NCBI GenBank assembly: GCA_030653505.1 | Contig: JAURZK010000174.1 | Location: 1-64,000 of the forward strand | Direction: 5' to 3' | DNA length: 64,000 bases | Source: Rubrivivax sp. | GTDB taxonomy: Bacteria > Pseudomonadota > Gammaproteobacteria > Burkholderiales > Burkholderiaceae_C | Shown: positions 7,107-17,587 of the stretch, one piece after another | How the letters are laid out: each line of letters opens with the position of its first letter | Numbering within the stretch: position 1 is the first letter of the stretch | Translations under genes and position numbers: made by a program | Notes under the pieces: generated by a model | What the model saw: only the letters and a program-made list of their open reading frames with translations | What the model was told of the DNA's origin: nothing | Databases searched by the model: none

Positions 7107-9980
7107 ATGCCTACACGCACCCCGTTCTGCCGATCGGCGCTGACCGCGGCGGCGGCCGTGCTCCTGGGGGCCTGCGCGCAGATGCCCAAGGACGAAGCCG
7201 CTGCCAAGGCCACTGCGGCGCCCCCGGCGCCGGCGCCGGCGGCTGCGGCTGCGCCCGCTGCCGGTGCGGCCATGCCCACTGCCGCTGCGGCAGCAGGAAC
7301 ACCAGGCGCCCGGCCGACGGGCGCGCCACCTGGTCCGCCACCCGGCCCGCCACCTTTTGCCACCGTCATCAAGGACGCCCGGCGCATCGACGGCCCGCTG
7401 ACGCTCTGGCAGAAGGAAGACAAGGTCTGGATCGAGTTGATGCCCGCGCAAATGGGCCAGCCTTTCCTGCTCTCGCCCAAGATCAAGAGCGGCATCAGTG
7501 AGGCCTGGGTGCTGGGCGGCCTGATGGCCCTGCCCATCAACGGCGCCGGCGGCGCGCAACTGGACGAGTTCGTGCGTGTGCACAACCAGGTGCGGCTGCT
7601 CGCCCGCAACACCGAGGTGACGGCCGCGGCCGGCACCCCCGAAGCGCGCGCCGTGGCCGACAGCTATGCCAACAGCCTGCTGGCCTCGGTGCCGGTGTCG
7701 AGCCAGCCCCACCCCGACCGCAAGAGCGTGCTCGTCGAAGCCAACGGCATCTTCCTGGGCGACCTGATGGGCATCGGCATGATGCTGCAGCGCGGGCTGC
7801 GCCAGGGTTACGGGCTGGACCGCAACAACACCGTGTTGACGGCGCTGCGCGGCTCGCCGGTGGCCACCATCATCGAGACACAGGCCCACTTCTTCACCGG
7901 CAACGTCAACCTGCCCTCGCCCGGCGCGCCGCCCGGCGCGCCGGTGCCCGTGCTGCCACGTTTCCTGCCCGACGCGCGCAGCCTGCTCGTCGGTCTGAGC
8001 TACTCGTTGGCGCCGCTGCCCGAAGTGCCCATGGCCCCGCGCCGCGCGGACCCGCGCGTGGGCCTCTTCAGCACCACCGTGCTCGACTTCGCCGACGACC
8101 TGGCGCTGTCGCCGCGCCAGCGTTACGTGACACGCTGGCGCATCGAGAAGAAGGACCCGGCCGCCGAGATGTCCGAGCCCGTGCGGCCCATCACCTTCTG
8201 GATCGACCGCAACGTGCCCACCGGCTACCGCGAGACGGTGCGCGCGGCCATCCTCGAATGGAACAAGGCCTTCGAGAAGATCGGCATCCGCGGCGCGATC
8301 AAGGCCGAACAGCAGCCCGACGACGCCAAGTTCGACACGCTGGACTACGGCTACGCCTCGGTGCGCTGGATGATGAACGCCAACCCGGTGTTCGGCGCCA
8401 TAGGCCCCACGCACATCGACCCGCGCACGGGCGAGATCCTCGACGCCGACATTGCGGTCGAGGGCATCACCACGCGCAACGTGCGCGGCCTGCGTTCGCA
8501 GGTGCTGGGTGCAAGCGCGGTGGCCGGCGGTGGCACGCCGGCAAACTTCGCGCAGGCCTTCGCACATCTCTTCGAGCCCCCCGTCGAGCGCGCCGCGCGC
8601 GAGGGACTGCCCTACAACCCGCAGGAACATGCCCGCTGCATGCACGGCCACCTGGCCGCCGAGCAGCTCGGCTACGCGATGGACGTGCTGGAAGCGCGCG
8701 GCACGCTCGAACCCGACAGCCCGCTGGCGCAGCAGTTCGTGCAGGACTACGTCAAGGAAGTCGTGTTGCACGAGGTCGGCCACGCCTTGGGCCTGCGCCA
8801 CAATTTCCGCGCCTCGCGCGCCTACACCGAGGCGCAGCTGGCCGACGCCGAGTTCACGCGCGCCCATGGCACCACAGGCTCGGTGATGGAATACAACGCC
8901 GTGAACCTGCCGCGCCCGGGCCAGACCGGCGGCGTGCCCTTCCAGACCACACTGGGCCCCTACGACTACTGGGCCATCGAGTACGCGTACAAACCGCTGC
9001 CGGCGGGCATCAAGCCGGCGGAAGAACGCGCCGAACTGCAACGCATCGCCGAGCGCAGCAAGGAACCGCTGCTGGCCTTCGGCACCGACGAGGACATCTT
9101 CCTCGGCCTCGACCCCGAGACGATCCAGGGCGACCTGGGCGCCGACCCGCTGGCCTTCGCCGCCAAGCGGCTGGAGATCGCGCGCGACCTCTTCAAGCGC
9201 CAGGAGACCCGCGAACTGCCGCCCGACCGCGACTACGCCGTGCTGCGCCGCTCGCTGGGCTTCGCCATCGGCGACGTGGCGCGTTCGGTGGCGGTGCTGG
9301 CGCGCCAGATCGGTGGCGTGCGCACGCTGCGCGACTTTCCGGGCAGTGGGCGTGACCCCTTGCTGCCGGTGGACGTCAAGCTGCAGCGTGAATCGCTCGA
9401 CCTGATGTCACGCGCCGTGCTCGCCGCAGACGGCCTGAGCCTGACACCTGCGCTGCAGCGGCGGCTGGCGCCCGACTACCTCGACCGCGCCGAGAGCATG
9501 GGCGAGCCCACCGACTTCGCGCTGGCGCAGCGCCTGCTCGACCTGCAGCGCGCGCTGCTGAACCACCTGATGAGCGACAGCCTGGCCGCACGGGTGCTCG
9601 ACAGCGCGACCAAGGTCGACCGGCCGCGCGACGCCTTCCAGCTTGCCGAGCTCTACCAGCGCCTGGGCGACGACGTCTGGAGCGAACTCAACCGCGCCGC
9701 CACAGCGCGCGACATTCGCCCCGAGCGCCGCGAGCTCCAGCGCAGCCACGTCAACCGCCTGGTGGCGGCACTGCTGCGCACCTCGCCTACCGTGCGCGCC
9801 GACGCCCGCGGCCTGCTGCGCCAGCAGGCACGCCAGCTGCTCGCGCGGCTGGAAGCCGTGCACGGCGCACGTGGCACACACCGCGGCAGCGCCGAAAGCG
9901 ACACCGGCGTGCACCTGGCCGACAGCATCGACAGCCTGCGCCAGGCGCTGGCCGCGCCGCTGCAGCGGCAGGGCCTGTAG
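7107..9980 (+). CDS. Lipoprotein zinc-dependent metalloprotease (DUF5117/DUF4953 type)
   Basis: Large exported peptidase of 957 residues. The N-terminus has a signal ending in a lipobox (LLGAC, Cys near 20), so it is probably anchored in the outer membrane facing the periplasm. A low-complexity Ala/Pro/Gly linker follows to about residue 85. The middle resembles the DUF5118/DUF5117 domains that precede the catalytic part in this family. The active site is HEVGHALGLRHNF at residues 555-567, the extended HExxHxxGxxH zinc motif, with a downstream SVMEYN Met-turn-like segment at about 590. The start at 7107 is chosen because it gives the signal sequence directly. GACAAT at 7062 may be a -10. Substrate unknown. 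The next gene begins 25 bases later and may be co-transcribed. Confidence 0.85.
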   Translation: MPTRTPFCRSALTAAAAVLLGACAQMPKDEAAAKATAAPPAPAPAAAAAPAAGAAMPTAAAAAGTPGARPTGAPPGPPPGPPPFATVIKDARRIDGPLTLWQKEDKVWIELMPAQMGQPFLLSPKIKSGISEAWVLGGLMALPINGAGGAQLDEFVRVHNQVRLLARNTEVTAAAGTPEARAVADSYANSLLASVPVSSQPHPDRKSVLVEANGIFLGDLMGIGMMLQRGLRQGYGLDRNNTVLTALRGSPVATIIETQAHFFTGNVNLPSPGAPPGAPVPVLPRFLPDARSLLVGLSYSLAPLPEVPMAPRRADPRVGLFSTTVLDFADDLALSPRQRYVTRWRIEKKDPAAEMSEPVRPITFWIDRNVPTGYRETVRAAILEWNKAFEKIGIRGAIKAEQQPDDAKFDTLDYGYASVRWMMNANPVFGAIGPTHIDPRTGEILDADIAVEGITTRNVRGLRSQVLGASAVAGGGTPANFAQAFAHLFEPPVERAAREGLPYNPQEHARCMHGHLAAEQLGYAMDVLEARGTLEPDSPLAQQFVQDYVKEVVLHEVGHALGLRHNFRASRAYTEAQLADAEFTRAHGTTGSVMEYNAVNLPRPGQTGGVPFQTTLGPYDYWAIEYAYKPLPAGIKPAEERAELQRIAERSKEPLLAFGTDEDIFLGLDPETIQGDLGADPLAFAAKRLEIARDLFKRQETRELPPDRDYAVLRRSLGFAIGDVARSVAVLARQIGGVRTLRDFPGSGRDPLLPVDVKLQRESLDLMSRAVLAADGLSLTPALQRRLAPDYLDRAESMGEPTDFALAQRLLDLQRALLNHLMSDSLAARVLDSATKVDRPRDAFQLAELYQRLGDDVWSELNRAATARDIRPERRELQRSHVNRLVAALLRTSPTVRADARGLLRQQARQLLARLEAVHGARGTHRGSAESDTGVHLADSIDSLRQALAAPLQRQGL

Positions 9981-10005
9981 GTCCGCGCCGCACCACAAGG
10001 ACCCC

Positions 10006-10992
10006 ATGCACGCCTGGCTCTGCACCACGCTCGACGGCGCCGACGCGCTCACCTGGCAGGCACTGCCCACCCCCGAACCCGGCCCGGGCCAGGTGCGCAT
10101 CGCCATCCACGCCGCCAGCCTGAACTTCCCCGACCTGCTGACGGTGCACGGCAAGTACCAGGTCAAGCCGCCGCTGCCCTTCGTGCCGGGCTCTGAGTTC
10201 TCGGGCCTCGTCGACGCGGTGGGCGAGGGCGTCAAGCACCTGAAGCCGGGCATGCCGGTGGCCGCCATCGGCAGCCATGGCGGCTTCGGCACGCACGCCG
10301 TGGTGGGCGCTGCCAACGTGATCCCGCTGCCGCCGGGTTTTGCGCTCGCCGACGGCGCGGCCTTCGCCTTTACCTACGGCACCTCGCACCATGCCTTGAT
10401 GGACCGCGCGCAGTTGCAGCCCGGCGAGACCGTGCTCGTGCTCGGCGCGGCCGGCGGCGTGGGCACCGCGGCGCTGCAGATCGCAAAGGCGGCAGGCGCA
10501 CGTGTCATCGCCGCCGCGTCCACCGACCTGAAGTGCCAACGGCTGCGTGAACTCGGCGCCGACGCGACGCTTAACTACGGCGGCGAGAACCTGCAGAACC
10601 TGCGCGAGACGCTGAAGGCGCTGACCGACGGCAAAGGCCCCGACGTCGTCTACGACCCCGTCGGCGGCGAGCTGGCCGAGCCGGTGTTCCGCGGCATCGC
10701 CTGGCGCGGCCGCTACCTGGTGGTGGGCTTTGCCGGCGGCGGCATCCCTGCCCTGCCCTGGAACCTGGCGCTGCTCAAGGGCGCTTCGGTCGTCGGCGTG
10801 TTCTGGGGCGACTTCGTGCGCCGCGAGCCTCAGGCCAGCGCCGCGGCGCTGGCGCAGCTGGCAATGGGATACGCGCAGGGAAAGCTCAAGCCGGTGATCG
10901 ACAGCACGCTGCCGATGAGCGAACTGAAGGCGGCCTACGCGCGCATGGGCACGCGCCAGGTGATGGGCAAGCTGCTGCTGGTCAACCCGTAA
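10006..10992 (+). CDS. NADPH:quinone oxidoreductase-family enzyme (zinc-free MDR)
   Basis: Medium-chain dehydrogenase/reductase of 328 residues. The N-terminal GroES-like domain contains ASLNFPDLLTVHGKYQ and PFVPGSEFSG. The Rossmann domain has VLVLGAAGGVGTAALQIAK at about residues 143-161, and a conserved YDPVGG motif lies near 225. Catalytic-zinc Cys/His ligands of alcohol dehydrogenases are absent, as expected for the quinone reductase branch. Members reduce quinones or activated double bonds with NADPH, but the specific substrate cannot be inferred. It starts 25 bases after the metalloprotease stop and is followed by a regulatory pair with its own likely promoter. Confidence 0.85.
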   Translation: MHAWLCTTLDGADALTWQALPTPEPGPGQVRIAIHAASLNFPDLLTVHGKYQVKPPLPFVPGSEFSGLVDAVGEGVKHLKPGMPVAAIGSHGGFGTHAVVGAANVIPLPPGFALADGAAFAFTYGTSHHALMDRAQLQPGETVLVLGAAGGVGTAALQIAKAAGARVIAAASTDLKCQRLRELGADATLNYGGENLQNLRETLKALTDGKGPDVVYDPVGGELAEPVFRGIAWRGRYLVVGFAGGGIPALPWNLALLKGASVVGVFWGDFVRREPQASAAALAQLAMGYAQGKLKPVIDSTLPMSELKAAYARMGTRQVMGKLLLVNP

Positions 10993-11068
10993 GAGGGGGT
11001 TGCCAGCACCTGCGCGTGCGGCTTTAGGCGCTAGCATCGAACTCTTACCCCCGGTGGAGCGTTGCCTG

Positions 11069-11803
11069 ATGGCCGTCAAGGTGCTGATCCTCGAAGACAA
11101 CCCGGTTGCGCGCAGCTTCCTCTGTCGCGTCGTGCGAGAGAGCTTCAGCGACGCCATCGCCATCACCGAGGCCGGCGACCTGGAGAGTGCGCGCAAGCAC
11201 ATCGCGCTGACCGGTGGCGCCCAGGGCCTGCACGGTGTCGACCCCTTCAAGCTCGTCCTGGTCGACCTGGAACTGCCCGACGGCAACGGCATGGAATTGC
11301 TGGACGAGCTGCGGCACTACCCGGCGACCAAGATCGTCACCACGCTGTACAGCGACGACGACCATCTCTTCCCCGCGCTGCAGTACGGCGCCGACGGCTA
11401 CCTGCTGAAGGAAGACCGCTTCGAGGTGCTGGTGGAGGAATTGCAGAAGATCGTGCGTGGCCAGCCGCCGTTGTCGCCGGCCATCGCGCGGCGCTTGCTC
11501 ACGCATTTCCGCAATGGCGGTGGCGACAACGCAGCGCCCGACTCCGGCTTCATGCCCGCCTCCGGCTTCACCACGAGCAAGCCGGTGCCCATCGAGCGCC
11601 TGCCCGAGCACGACCGCCTGACGCCGCGCGAGAGCGAGGTGCTCACCTACCTCAGCAAGGGCTTCACGATCAAGGAGATCGCGGGCTACATGGGCATCAA
11701 GTGGTTCACCGTCAACGACCACATCAAGTCCATCTACAAGAAGCTGAACGTGTCCAGTCGCGCCGAGGCGGCCGTGCTGGCCAGCAAGCAGGGACTGGTG
11801 TGA
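11069..11803 (+). CDS. NarL/LuxR-family response regulator
   Basis: DNA-binding response regulator of 244 residues. The receiver domain has acidic residues in LILEDN near residue 7, the phosphoacceptor Asp66 in LVLVDLELPDGNG, a Thr/Ser switch in VTTLYSDDD and Lys in YLLKED. After a linker of about 50 residues comes a LuxR-type helix-turn-helix (LTPRESEVLTYLSKGFTIKEIA, recognition part HIKSIYKKLNVSSRAEA). The ATG at 11069 is chosen from its GGTGGAG ribosome site and the start of the receiver fold. CGCTAGCAT at 11029-11037 is a likely -10. The histidine kinase gene follows after 60 bases, so the two probably form one phosphorelay. Confidence 0.92.
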   Translation: MAVKVLILEDNPVARSFLCRVVRESFSDAIAITEAGDLESARKHIALTGGAQGLHGVDPFKLVLVDLELPDGNGMELLDELRHYPATKIVTTLYSDDDHLFPALQYGADGYLLKEDRFEVLVEELQKIVRGQPPLSPAIARRLLTHFRNGGGDNAAPDSGFMPASGFTTSKPVPIERLPEHDRLTPRESEVLTYLSKGFTIKEIAGYMGIKWFTVNDHIKSIYKKLNVSSRAEAAVLASKQGLV

Positions 11804-11863
11804 TGGCCGCGCCGCGGCGCGCCGGCCGGGCCGCCGGCTGCTGAACGGCCCTGGCGCGCCGCC

Positions 11864-14134
11864 ATGACGGCCGCGAAGTCCGCCCCGCGCCGGCGGGACA
11901 CCGGGGCAGCCGAAAAGGAAGACCCGCCCTTCGAGGCCAGCGCCTTCGCGGGCAGCCTGGACGGCGCTGCACCGCCGCGCTGGGTGGGCTGGCGGCGCCA
12001 GGCGCTGGTCCTGGCAGTGGTGCTGGGCTGCCTGGTGGTGTTTGCCCTGGCGCGCTGGCTGGCCACGACGCCCCACGTCGAAGGCACCTGGGCCGCCGGC
12101 CCGGCCGGTGAACTCGTTCTGAAGGCCCACCCGGCGCCAGCGCTCGACGCCCGCCGTGGTCAGGCCGTCGTGGCCATCGGCGGGCTGGCGCAGCCGGTGG
12201 ACGCGCTGCTGCTGCACCGCTGGCCGCGCTGGCAGGTGGACGACGGCGCGCGCGCACGCCAGGTGAGCCAGCACGAAGCACTTGCCGCCGTGCTGGCGGC
12301 ACCCGCCAGCCGTGTGCAACTGCACTTCGCGGATGGCAGCATCGCCGAGGCGCCGGTGACGGCGCGCGGCTACGGCGGCCTGGGCTGGCTCTATTGGCCT
12401 TTGGCGGCGCTGGCGCTGGCGCTCTACCTCTTTGCGGCCGTGCTGATGATGGCGCGGCCGCTGCCATCCACCCTGCTCTTCGTGGTGATGGCGCTGTGCC
12501 AGGCGGGCAACCTGCTGTTCATCGCCGTCGAGAGCACGGACGGGCTGGGGCTGCCCGCCGGCGCCCTGGCCAGCGACCTGGCGGTGCGCGTGGCGCTGGA
12601 CCTCTGCACGGCCGCTGCCGCGGTGCACATCTTCCTCCTCCACCCGCGGCGCTTGCCCCACGCGCACCGTCTGGCGCTGGCAGCCTGGGCGGTGGTGCCG
12701 GCCTGGGGCCTGCTCGTGACCTGGGGTGCGGCGCTGCCGCTGTGGTGGCTGGGGCAGGGCGCGTTCCTGGCGCTGGGGGCCGCGGCGCTGGTGGTGGCAC
12801 GCGTTTCGCACCGGATCGAGCCCAACCCCTACGCGCTGATCATGCAGGGCCTGGCCGCGGCCGCGCTGGTCACGCTCGTTCTGGTGAGCACCGCCGCGGC
12901 GCTGGCATCGCGCCCACCCTATGCCACACCCGCCGTGGCCGGCGGCGCTGCCGTCACCTGGCACCTCTTCCTGGCCTCGTTGCTGCTGCTGACGCCGTTG
13001 CTGACGCGGCGGCGGCAGGTGCTGCGCGAGTTTGCGCTGCTCGCCGGGGCGAGCACGGTGGCCACCTCGCTCGACCTGCTCTTCGTCGCCGTGTTCTCGC
13101 TCGGCACCTTCACCTCGCTGGCGCTGGCGGTGTTCATCGGCATCGCCCTGTACGCGGCGGCACGGCAATGGGTGCTGAACCACCTCATCGGCAGCAGTGT
13201 GCTCACCACCGAGCGCACCTTCGAGCACCTCTACCGCGCCGCACGCGCCGTGCAGGCGCACCCGCGGCGCTTCCCGCAGCTGCTGGCCGAGCTGCTGCGC
13301 GAGCTGTTCGAGCCGCTGGAGGTGCAGCGCCTTGAAGAAGGCCCGCCGCGTGCACGCGTGGTCGGCGGTGGCGCGGCGCTGGTGGTGCCGACGCGCGACG
13401 GCGCGCACGAAGCAGGCGGCGGCGACCGCGCCCATCCTGCGCTGGTGCTGCGCTTCGCGCGGCGCGGGCACCGCCTGTTCACGCTCGAGGACGCGCGCCT
13501 GGCCGACCGCATGGTCGAGCAGTTGTGCCGTGCCGTAGCCTACGACGCCGCCGTCGAGCGCGGCCGCTTCGAGGAGCGCCAGCGCATCGCACAGGACCTG
13601 CACGACGACATCGGTGCACGCCTGCTGACGCTGATGTACCAGGCCCCCACACGCGAGATGGAGGACTACATCCGCCACACGCTGCTCGACCTGAAGACGC
13701 TGACACGCGGCCTGGCCGCCTCGGAGCACCGCTTCTCGCACGCCGCGGCCGAGTGGAAGGCCGACCTCACGCACCGCTTGGCGGTGGCCCAGGTCGAGCT
13801 GGGCTGGGCCTTCGACATCGACCACGACCGCGCACTCTCGGTCGTGCAATGGTCGGCGCTGACGCGAGTGTTGCGCGAACTGGTGAGCAATGCGCTGTAC
13901 CACGGCCATGCCAGCCACATCGACGTCGCCTTCAGGCTGCAGGGCCCGCTGCTGGTGCTGCAGGTCGCCGACGACGGCGAGGGCCGCGCCCCCGAGTCCT
14001 GGTCGCACGGGCTCGGGCTGGGCGGCGTGCGCAAGCGCGTGAAGCTGCTGGGCGGCGAGGTGGCCTGGCGGGAGAACGGCGAACGCGGCATCGTCTGCAC
14101 CGTGCGCGTGCCCGACCTCGCCCCCCGGGGGTGA
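11864..14134 (+). CDS. Membrane sensor histidine kinase, NarX/DegS-like (HisKA_3)
   Basis: Partner kinase of the preceding regulator, 756 residues. One helix near residues 45-65 is followed by about 100 periplasmic residues with a PDZ-like look. Seven or eight membrane helices (about residues 170-440) come next, then a cytosolic region that may be GAF-like (about 450-560). The phosphorylation site is His580 in the RIAQDLHDDIGARLL box of the HisKA_3 class, which pairs with LuxR-type regulators. The N box includes Asn676 (RELVSNALYHGHA), and the G1/G2 boxes are VADDGEG and HGLGLGGVRKR. The signal sensed is unknown. A GGGGGTGAG/CTCCCCC hairpin overlaps the stop codon but lacks a T-run. Confidence 0.88.
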   Translation: MTAAKSAPRRRDTGAAEKEDPPFEASAFAGSLDGAAPPRWVGWRRQALVLAVVLGCLVVFALARWLATTPHVEGTWAAGPAGELVLKAHPAPALDARRGQAVVAIGGLAQPVDALLLHRWPRWQVDDGARARQVSQHEALAAVLAAPASRVQLHFADGSIAEAPVTARGYGGLGWLYWPLAALALALYLFAAVLMMARPLPSTLLFVVMALCQAGNLLFIAVESTDGLGLPAGALASDLAVRVALDLCTAAAAVHIFLLHPRRLPHAHRLALAAWAVVPAWGLLVTWGAALPLWWLGQGAFLALGAAALVVARVSHRIEPNPYALIMQGLAAAALVTLVLVSTAAALASRPPYATPAVAGGAAVTWHLFLASLLLLTPLLTRRRQVLREFALLAGASTVATSLDLLFVAVFSLGTFTSLALAVFIGIALYAAARQWVLNHLIGSSVLTTERTFEHLYRAARAVQAHPRRFPQLLAELLRELFEPLEVQRLEEGPPRARVVGGGAALVVPTRDGAHEAGGGDRAHPALVLRFARRGHRLFTLEDARLADRMVEQLCRAVAYDAAVERGRFEERQRIAQDLHDDIGARLLTLMYQAPTREMEDYIRHTLLDLKTLTRGLAASEHRFSHAAAEWKADLTHRLAVAQVELGWAFDIDHDRALSVVQWSALTRVLRELVSNALYHGHASHIDVAFRLQGPLLVLQVADDGEGRAPESWSHGLGLGGVRKRVKLLGGEVAWRENGERGIVCTVRVPDLAPRG

Positions 14135-14240
14135 GTGCTTCGCTCCCCCCATGACAGTCCGGAGTGCCAAGGGCTTCGATTTCAGGGGACAATAGACGCT
14201 TCGCGACGAACGGGGCCTTCACCCCGGCACCACTTCTGCT

Positions 14241-14492
14241 ATGACAACTCGCCGCACGCCTCCAGCCTCAGACGCCTCCAGCGGGCCCAAGCTCCGCCAG
14301 ACCCAGGCCGAGTACACGGCCGCGCGGCCGAATGCCGAACCCGGCGTGCGTCCGATGATGTCCAGTTCGAAGATGTACGTGTGCATCCGCTGCCACGCCA
14401 ACTTCAAGACCGGTGACGGCAAACCCGATCCGCGCCTGCGTGGCCTGGGCCGATGCAACACCTGCCTGGGTGTCACCGTTTCGGCCCCCTGA
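14241..14492 (+). CDS. Small zinc-ribbon-like protein (two CxxC motifs)
   Basis: Unnamed 83-residue soluble protein. The N-terminal half is polar and probably disordered. The C-terminal half has CIRC and CNTC pairs 24 residues apart, as in a four-cysteine zinc ribbon. It lies 43 bases before the HiPIP gene on the same strand, and GACAAT at 14188 could be a shared -10. No enzyme motif is seen. A role as a nucleic-acid-binding or metal-binding accessory is possible but is only inference. Confidence 0.7.
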   Translation: MTTRRTPPASDASSGPKLRQTQAEYTAARPNAEPGVRPMMSSSKMYVCIRCHANFKTGDGKPDPRLRGLGRCNTCLGVTVSAP

Positions 14493-14534
14493 CGCGTTAA
14501 GTCCTTTCCTACCACCTCTCGGAGACCGATTTCC

Positions 14535-14846
14535 ATGTCGCAAAGCACCCGTCGCACCTTCCTGATGCAAGTGGCCGTTGCCGGCACCGCGCTGGCCGCC
14601 AGCCAGGCGCAGGCCCAGGCCGCCAAGCTCGACGAGAAGGACCCACAGGCCGTCGCCCTGGGCTACGTTGCCGACACCAAGAAGGCCGACACGAAGAAGT
14701 TCCCGAAGCACAGCAACGACCAGAAGTGCAGCAACTGCGCGCTGTACCAGGGCAAGCCCACTGATGCCTGGGGCGGTTGCCCGCTGTTCGGCGCCAAGCA
14801 GGTGGCCGGCCCCGGCTGGTGCAGCGCCTGGGCCAAGAAGGCCTGA
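14535..14846 (+). CDS. High-potential iron-sulfur protein (HiPIP) with TAT signal
   Basis: Periplasmic electron carrier with one [4Fe-4S] cluster. In purple and related betaproteobacteria it connects the bc1 complex to reaction centres or terminal oxidases. The precursor is 103 residues. It has a twin-arginine signal (STRRTFLMQVAVAGTALAA) with cleavage likely after AQA near residue 28, leaving a mature protein of about 75 residues, normal for HiPIP. The cluster ligands are the four cysteines in KCSNCALY, GGCPLF and PGWCSAW. The gene ends at a strong stem-loop terminator. Neighbouring genes do not show whether respiration or photosynthesis is served. Confidence 0.94.
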   Translation: MSQSTRRTFLMQVAVAGTALAASQAQAQAAKLDEKDPQAVALGYVADTKKADTKKFPKHSNDQKCSNCALYQGKPTDAWGGCPLFGAKQVAGPGWCSAWAKKA

Positions 14847-14864
14847 GCGTCCCGCGCTGAAACG

Positions 14865-14889
14865 AACGGCCTCTTCGGAGGCCGTTTTT
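14865..14889 (+). terminator. Rho-independent terminator after the HiPIP gene
   Basis: Perfect 9-bp stem AACGGCCTC/GAGGCCGTT with a TTCG tetraloop, followed by TTT at 14887-14889. Together with the stem's last two T residues this gives a run of five Ts. It lies 18 bases after the HiPIP stop. Confidence 0.9.
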
Positions 14890-14914
14890 CATGTCGCCGT
14901 CGCTTCGCGACATG
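14890..14914. terminator. Second hairpin in the convergent spacer
   Basis: CATGTCGC and GCGACATG form a perfect 8-bp stem with a 9-base loop, directly after the HiPIP terminator. Read from the minus strand it follows the LhgO-like gene and is succeeded by GAAAAAC, so it may stop transcription from that side. Weak evidence. Confidence 0.4.
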
Positions 14915-14939
14915 CACCTTCACCGCAGCGCAGCCGCCG

Positions 14940-16064
14940 TCATGGCGCCCCCAGCATCGACAGCACCTCTTCGCCGATGGCCAACGACGCGGTGAGCCCC
15001 GGTGATTCGATGCCGAACAGGTTCACGAGCCCGGCCACACCGTGCTGCGCCGGGCCGTCGATGCGGAAGTCGGGCGCTGGCTCGCCTGGCCCGTGGATCT
15101 TCGGCCGCACGCCGCTGTACCCCGGCTGCAGTGCACCCTCGGGCAGGCCCGGCCAGTAGCGCCGGATGGCCGCCTCGAAGGGCGCAGCACGGGCCGCGTC
15201 GACGGTGTAGTCGATGTCCTCGGGCCGCTCCGCACCCAGCCACTCGAGGTCGGGGCCGAACTTCACCTGGCCGGCCAGGTCCAGCGTGACATGCACACCC
15301 AGCCAGGCATCCACCGGAGCCGGGTAGACGAGGTGCCGGAACGGCGGCCGGCCGGGCAGCGTGAAGTAGCTGCCCTTGGCGTAGTGCGCACGCGGCACCT
15401 GCGCCGGCGCCAGCCCGTCGAAAGCCCGTGCCAGCGCACAGGCGTGCAGGCCGGCGGCGTTGACGACACGCTGCGCCTCGATCTCGAAGTCGCCGTCGGC
15501 GGCGTGCACTTGCAGCACCGCCGGCCGGCCCGGCGTGAAACGGGCCGCCCGAACGGCCGACTGCAGCGCCACCAGGCCGCCCGCAGCTTCCAGGTCGGCC
15601 TGCAGGGCGAGCATCAGCGCGTGGCTGTCGACGATGCCGGTGCTGGGCGACCACAGCGCCGCCGTGCAGGCCAGTTCGGGCTCGAGCGCGCGGGCCTCGT
15701 CCGCGCTCAGGGCCTGGACCTCGACGCCGTTGTCGTGCGCCCGCCGCGCCAGTTGTTCCAGCGCCGCGTGCTGCCCGGGCGCGGTCGCCACCACCAGCTT
15801 GCCGCAGGCCGCGTGCGGCACGCCGTGGCTGGCGCACAGCGCGTAAAGCAACTGCTTGCCGCGCACGCACAGCCGCGCCTTCAACGAGCCGGGGGCGTAA
15901 TACAGCCCGGCGTGGATGACTTCACTGTTGCGCGAGCTGACACCCTGCCCGATGCCGTCGGCGGCCTCGGTGACGATGGTCTCGAAACCCGCCTGGGCCA
16001 GCGCGCGGCCCACCGCCAGGCCGACCACTCCGGCGCCTATCACCAAGGCATCGATGCGTTCCAC
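14940..16064 (-). CDS. FAD-dependent oxidoreductase, L-2-hydroxyglutarate dehydrogenase-like
   Basis: Flavoprotein of 374 residues in the DAO fold family that includes LhgO. The N-terminus has the dinucleotide motif VIGAGVVGLAVGRALAQAG. The sequence SSRNSEVIHAGLYYAPGSLKARLC near residues 45-68 is the hallmark of LhgO-like proteins. The C-terminal end SGVRPKIHGPGEPAPDFRID and LFGIESPGLTASLAIG is also typical. These enzymes oxidise L-2-hydroxyglutarate or related 2-hydroxyacids and pass electrons to quinones, but substrate identity is not proven here. The gene is divergent from pobA across a 313-base spacer. Confidence 0.86.
   Translation of the reverse strand: MERIDALVIGAGVVGLAVGRALAQAGFETIVTEAADGIGQGVSSRNSEVIHAGLYYAPGSLKARLCVRGKQLLYALCASHGVPHAACGKLVVATAPGQHAALEQLARRAHDNGVEVQALSADEARALEPELACTAALWSPSTGIVDSHALMLALQADLEAAGGLVALQSAVRAARFTPGRPAVLQVHAADGDFEIEAQRVVNAAGLHACALARAFDGLAPAQVPRAHYAKGSYFTLPGRPPFRHLVYPAPVDAWLGVHVTLDLAGQVKFGPDLEWLGAERPEDIDYTVDAARAAPFEAAIRRYWPGLPEGALQPGYSGVRPKIHGPGEPAPDFRIDGPAQHGVAGLVNLFGIESPGLTASLAIGEEVLSMLGAP

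Positions 16065-17583
<1,519 letters not shown>

Positions 17584-17587
<4 letters not shown>

Noticed and set aside
5409-9041. Minus-strand open frame of about 1200 codons, and a similar one at 11045-14170
   Set aside because: Both lie opposite well-supported genes (ettA and the metalloprotease; the two-component pair) and show no motifs.
14126-14151. GGGGGTGAG/CTCCCCC hairpin at the kinase stop codon as a terminator
   Set aside because: There is no T-run after it and the stem overlaps coding bases, so I kept it only as a remark in the gene entry.
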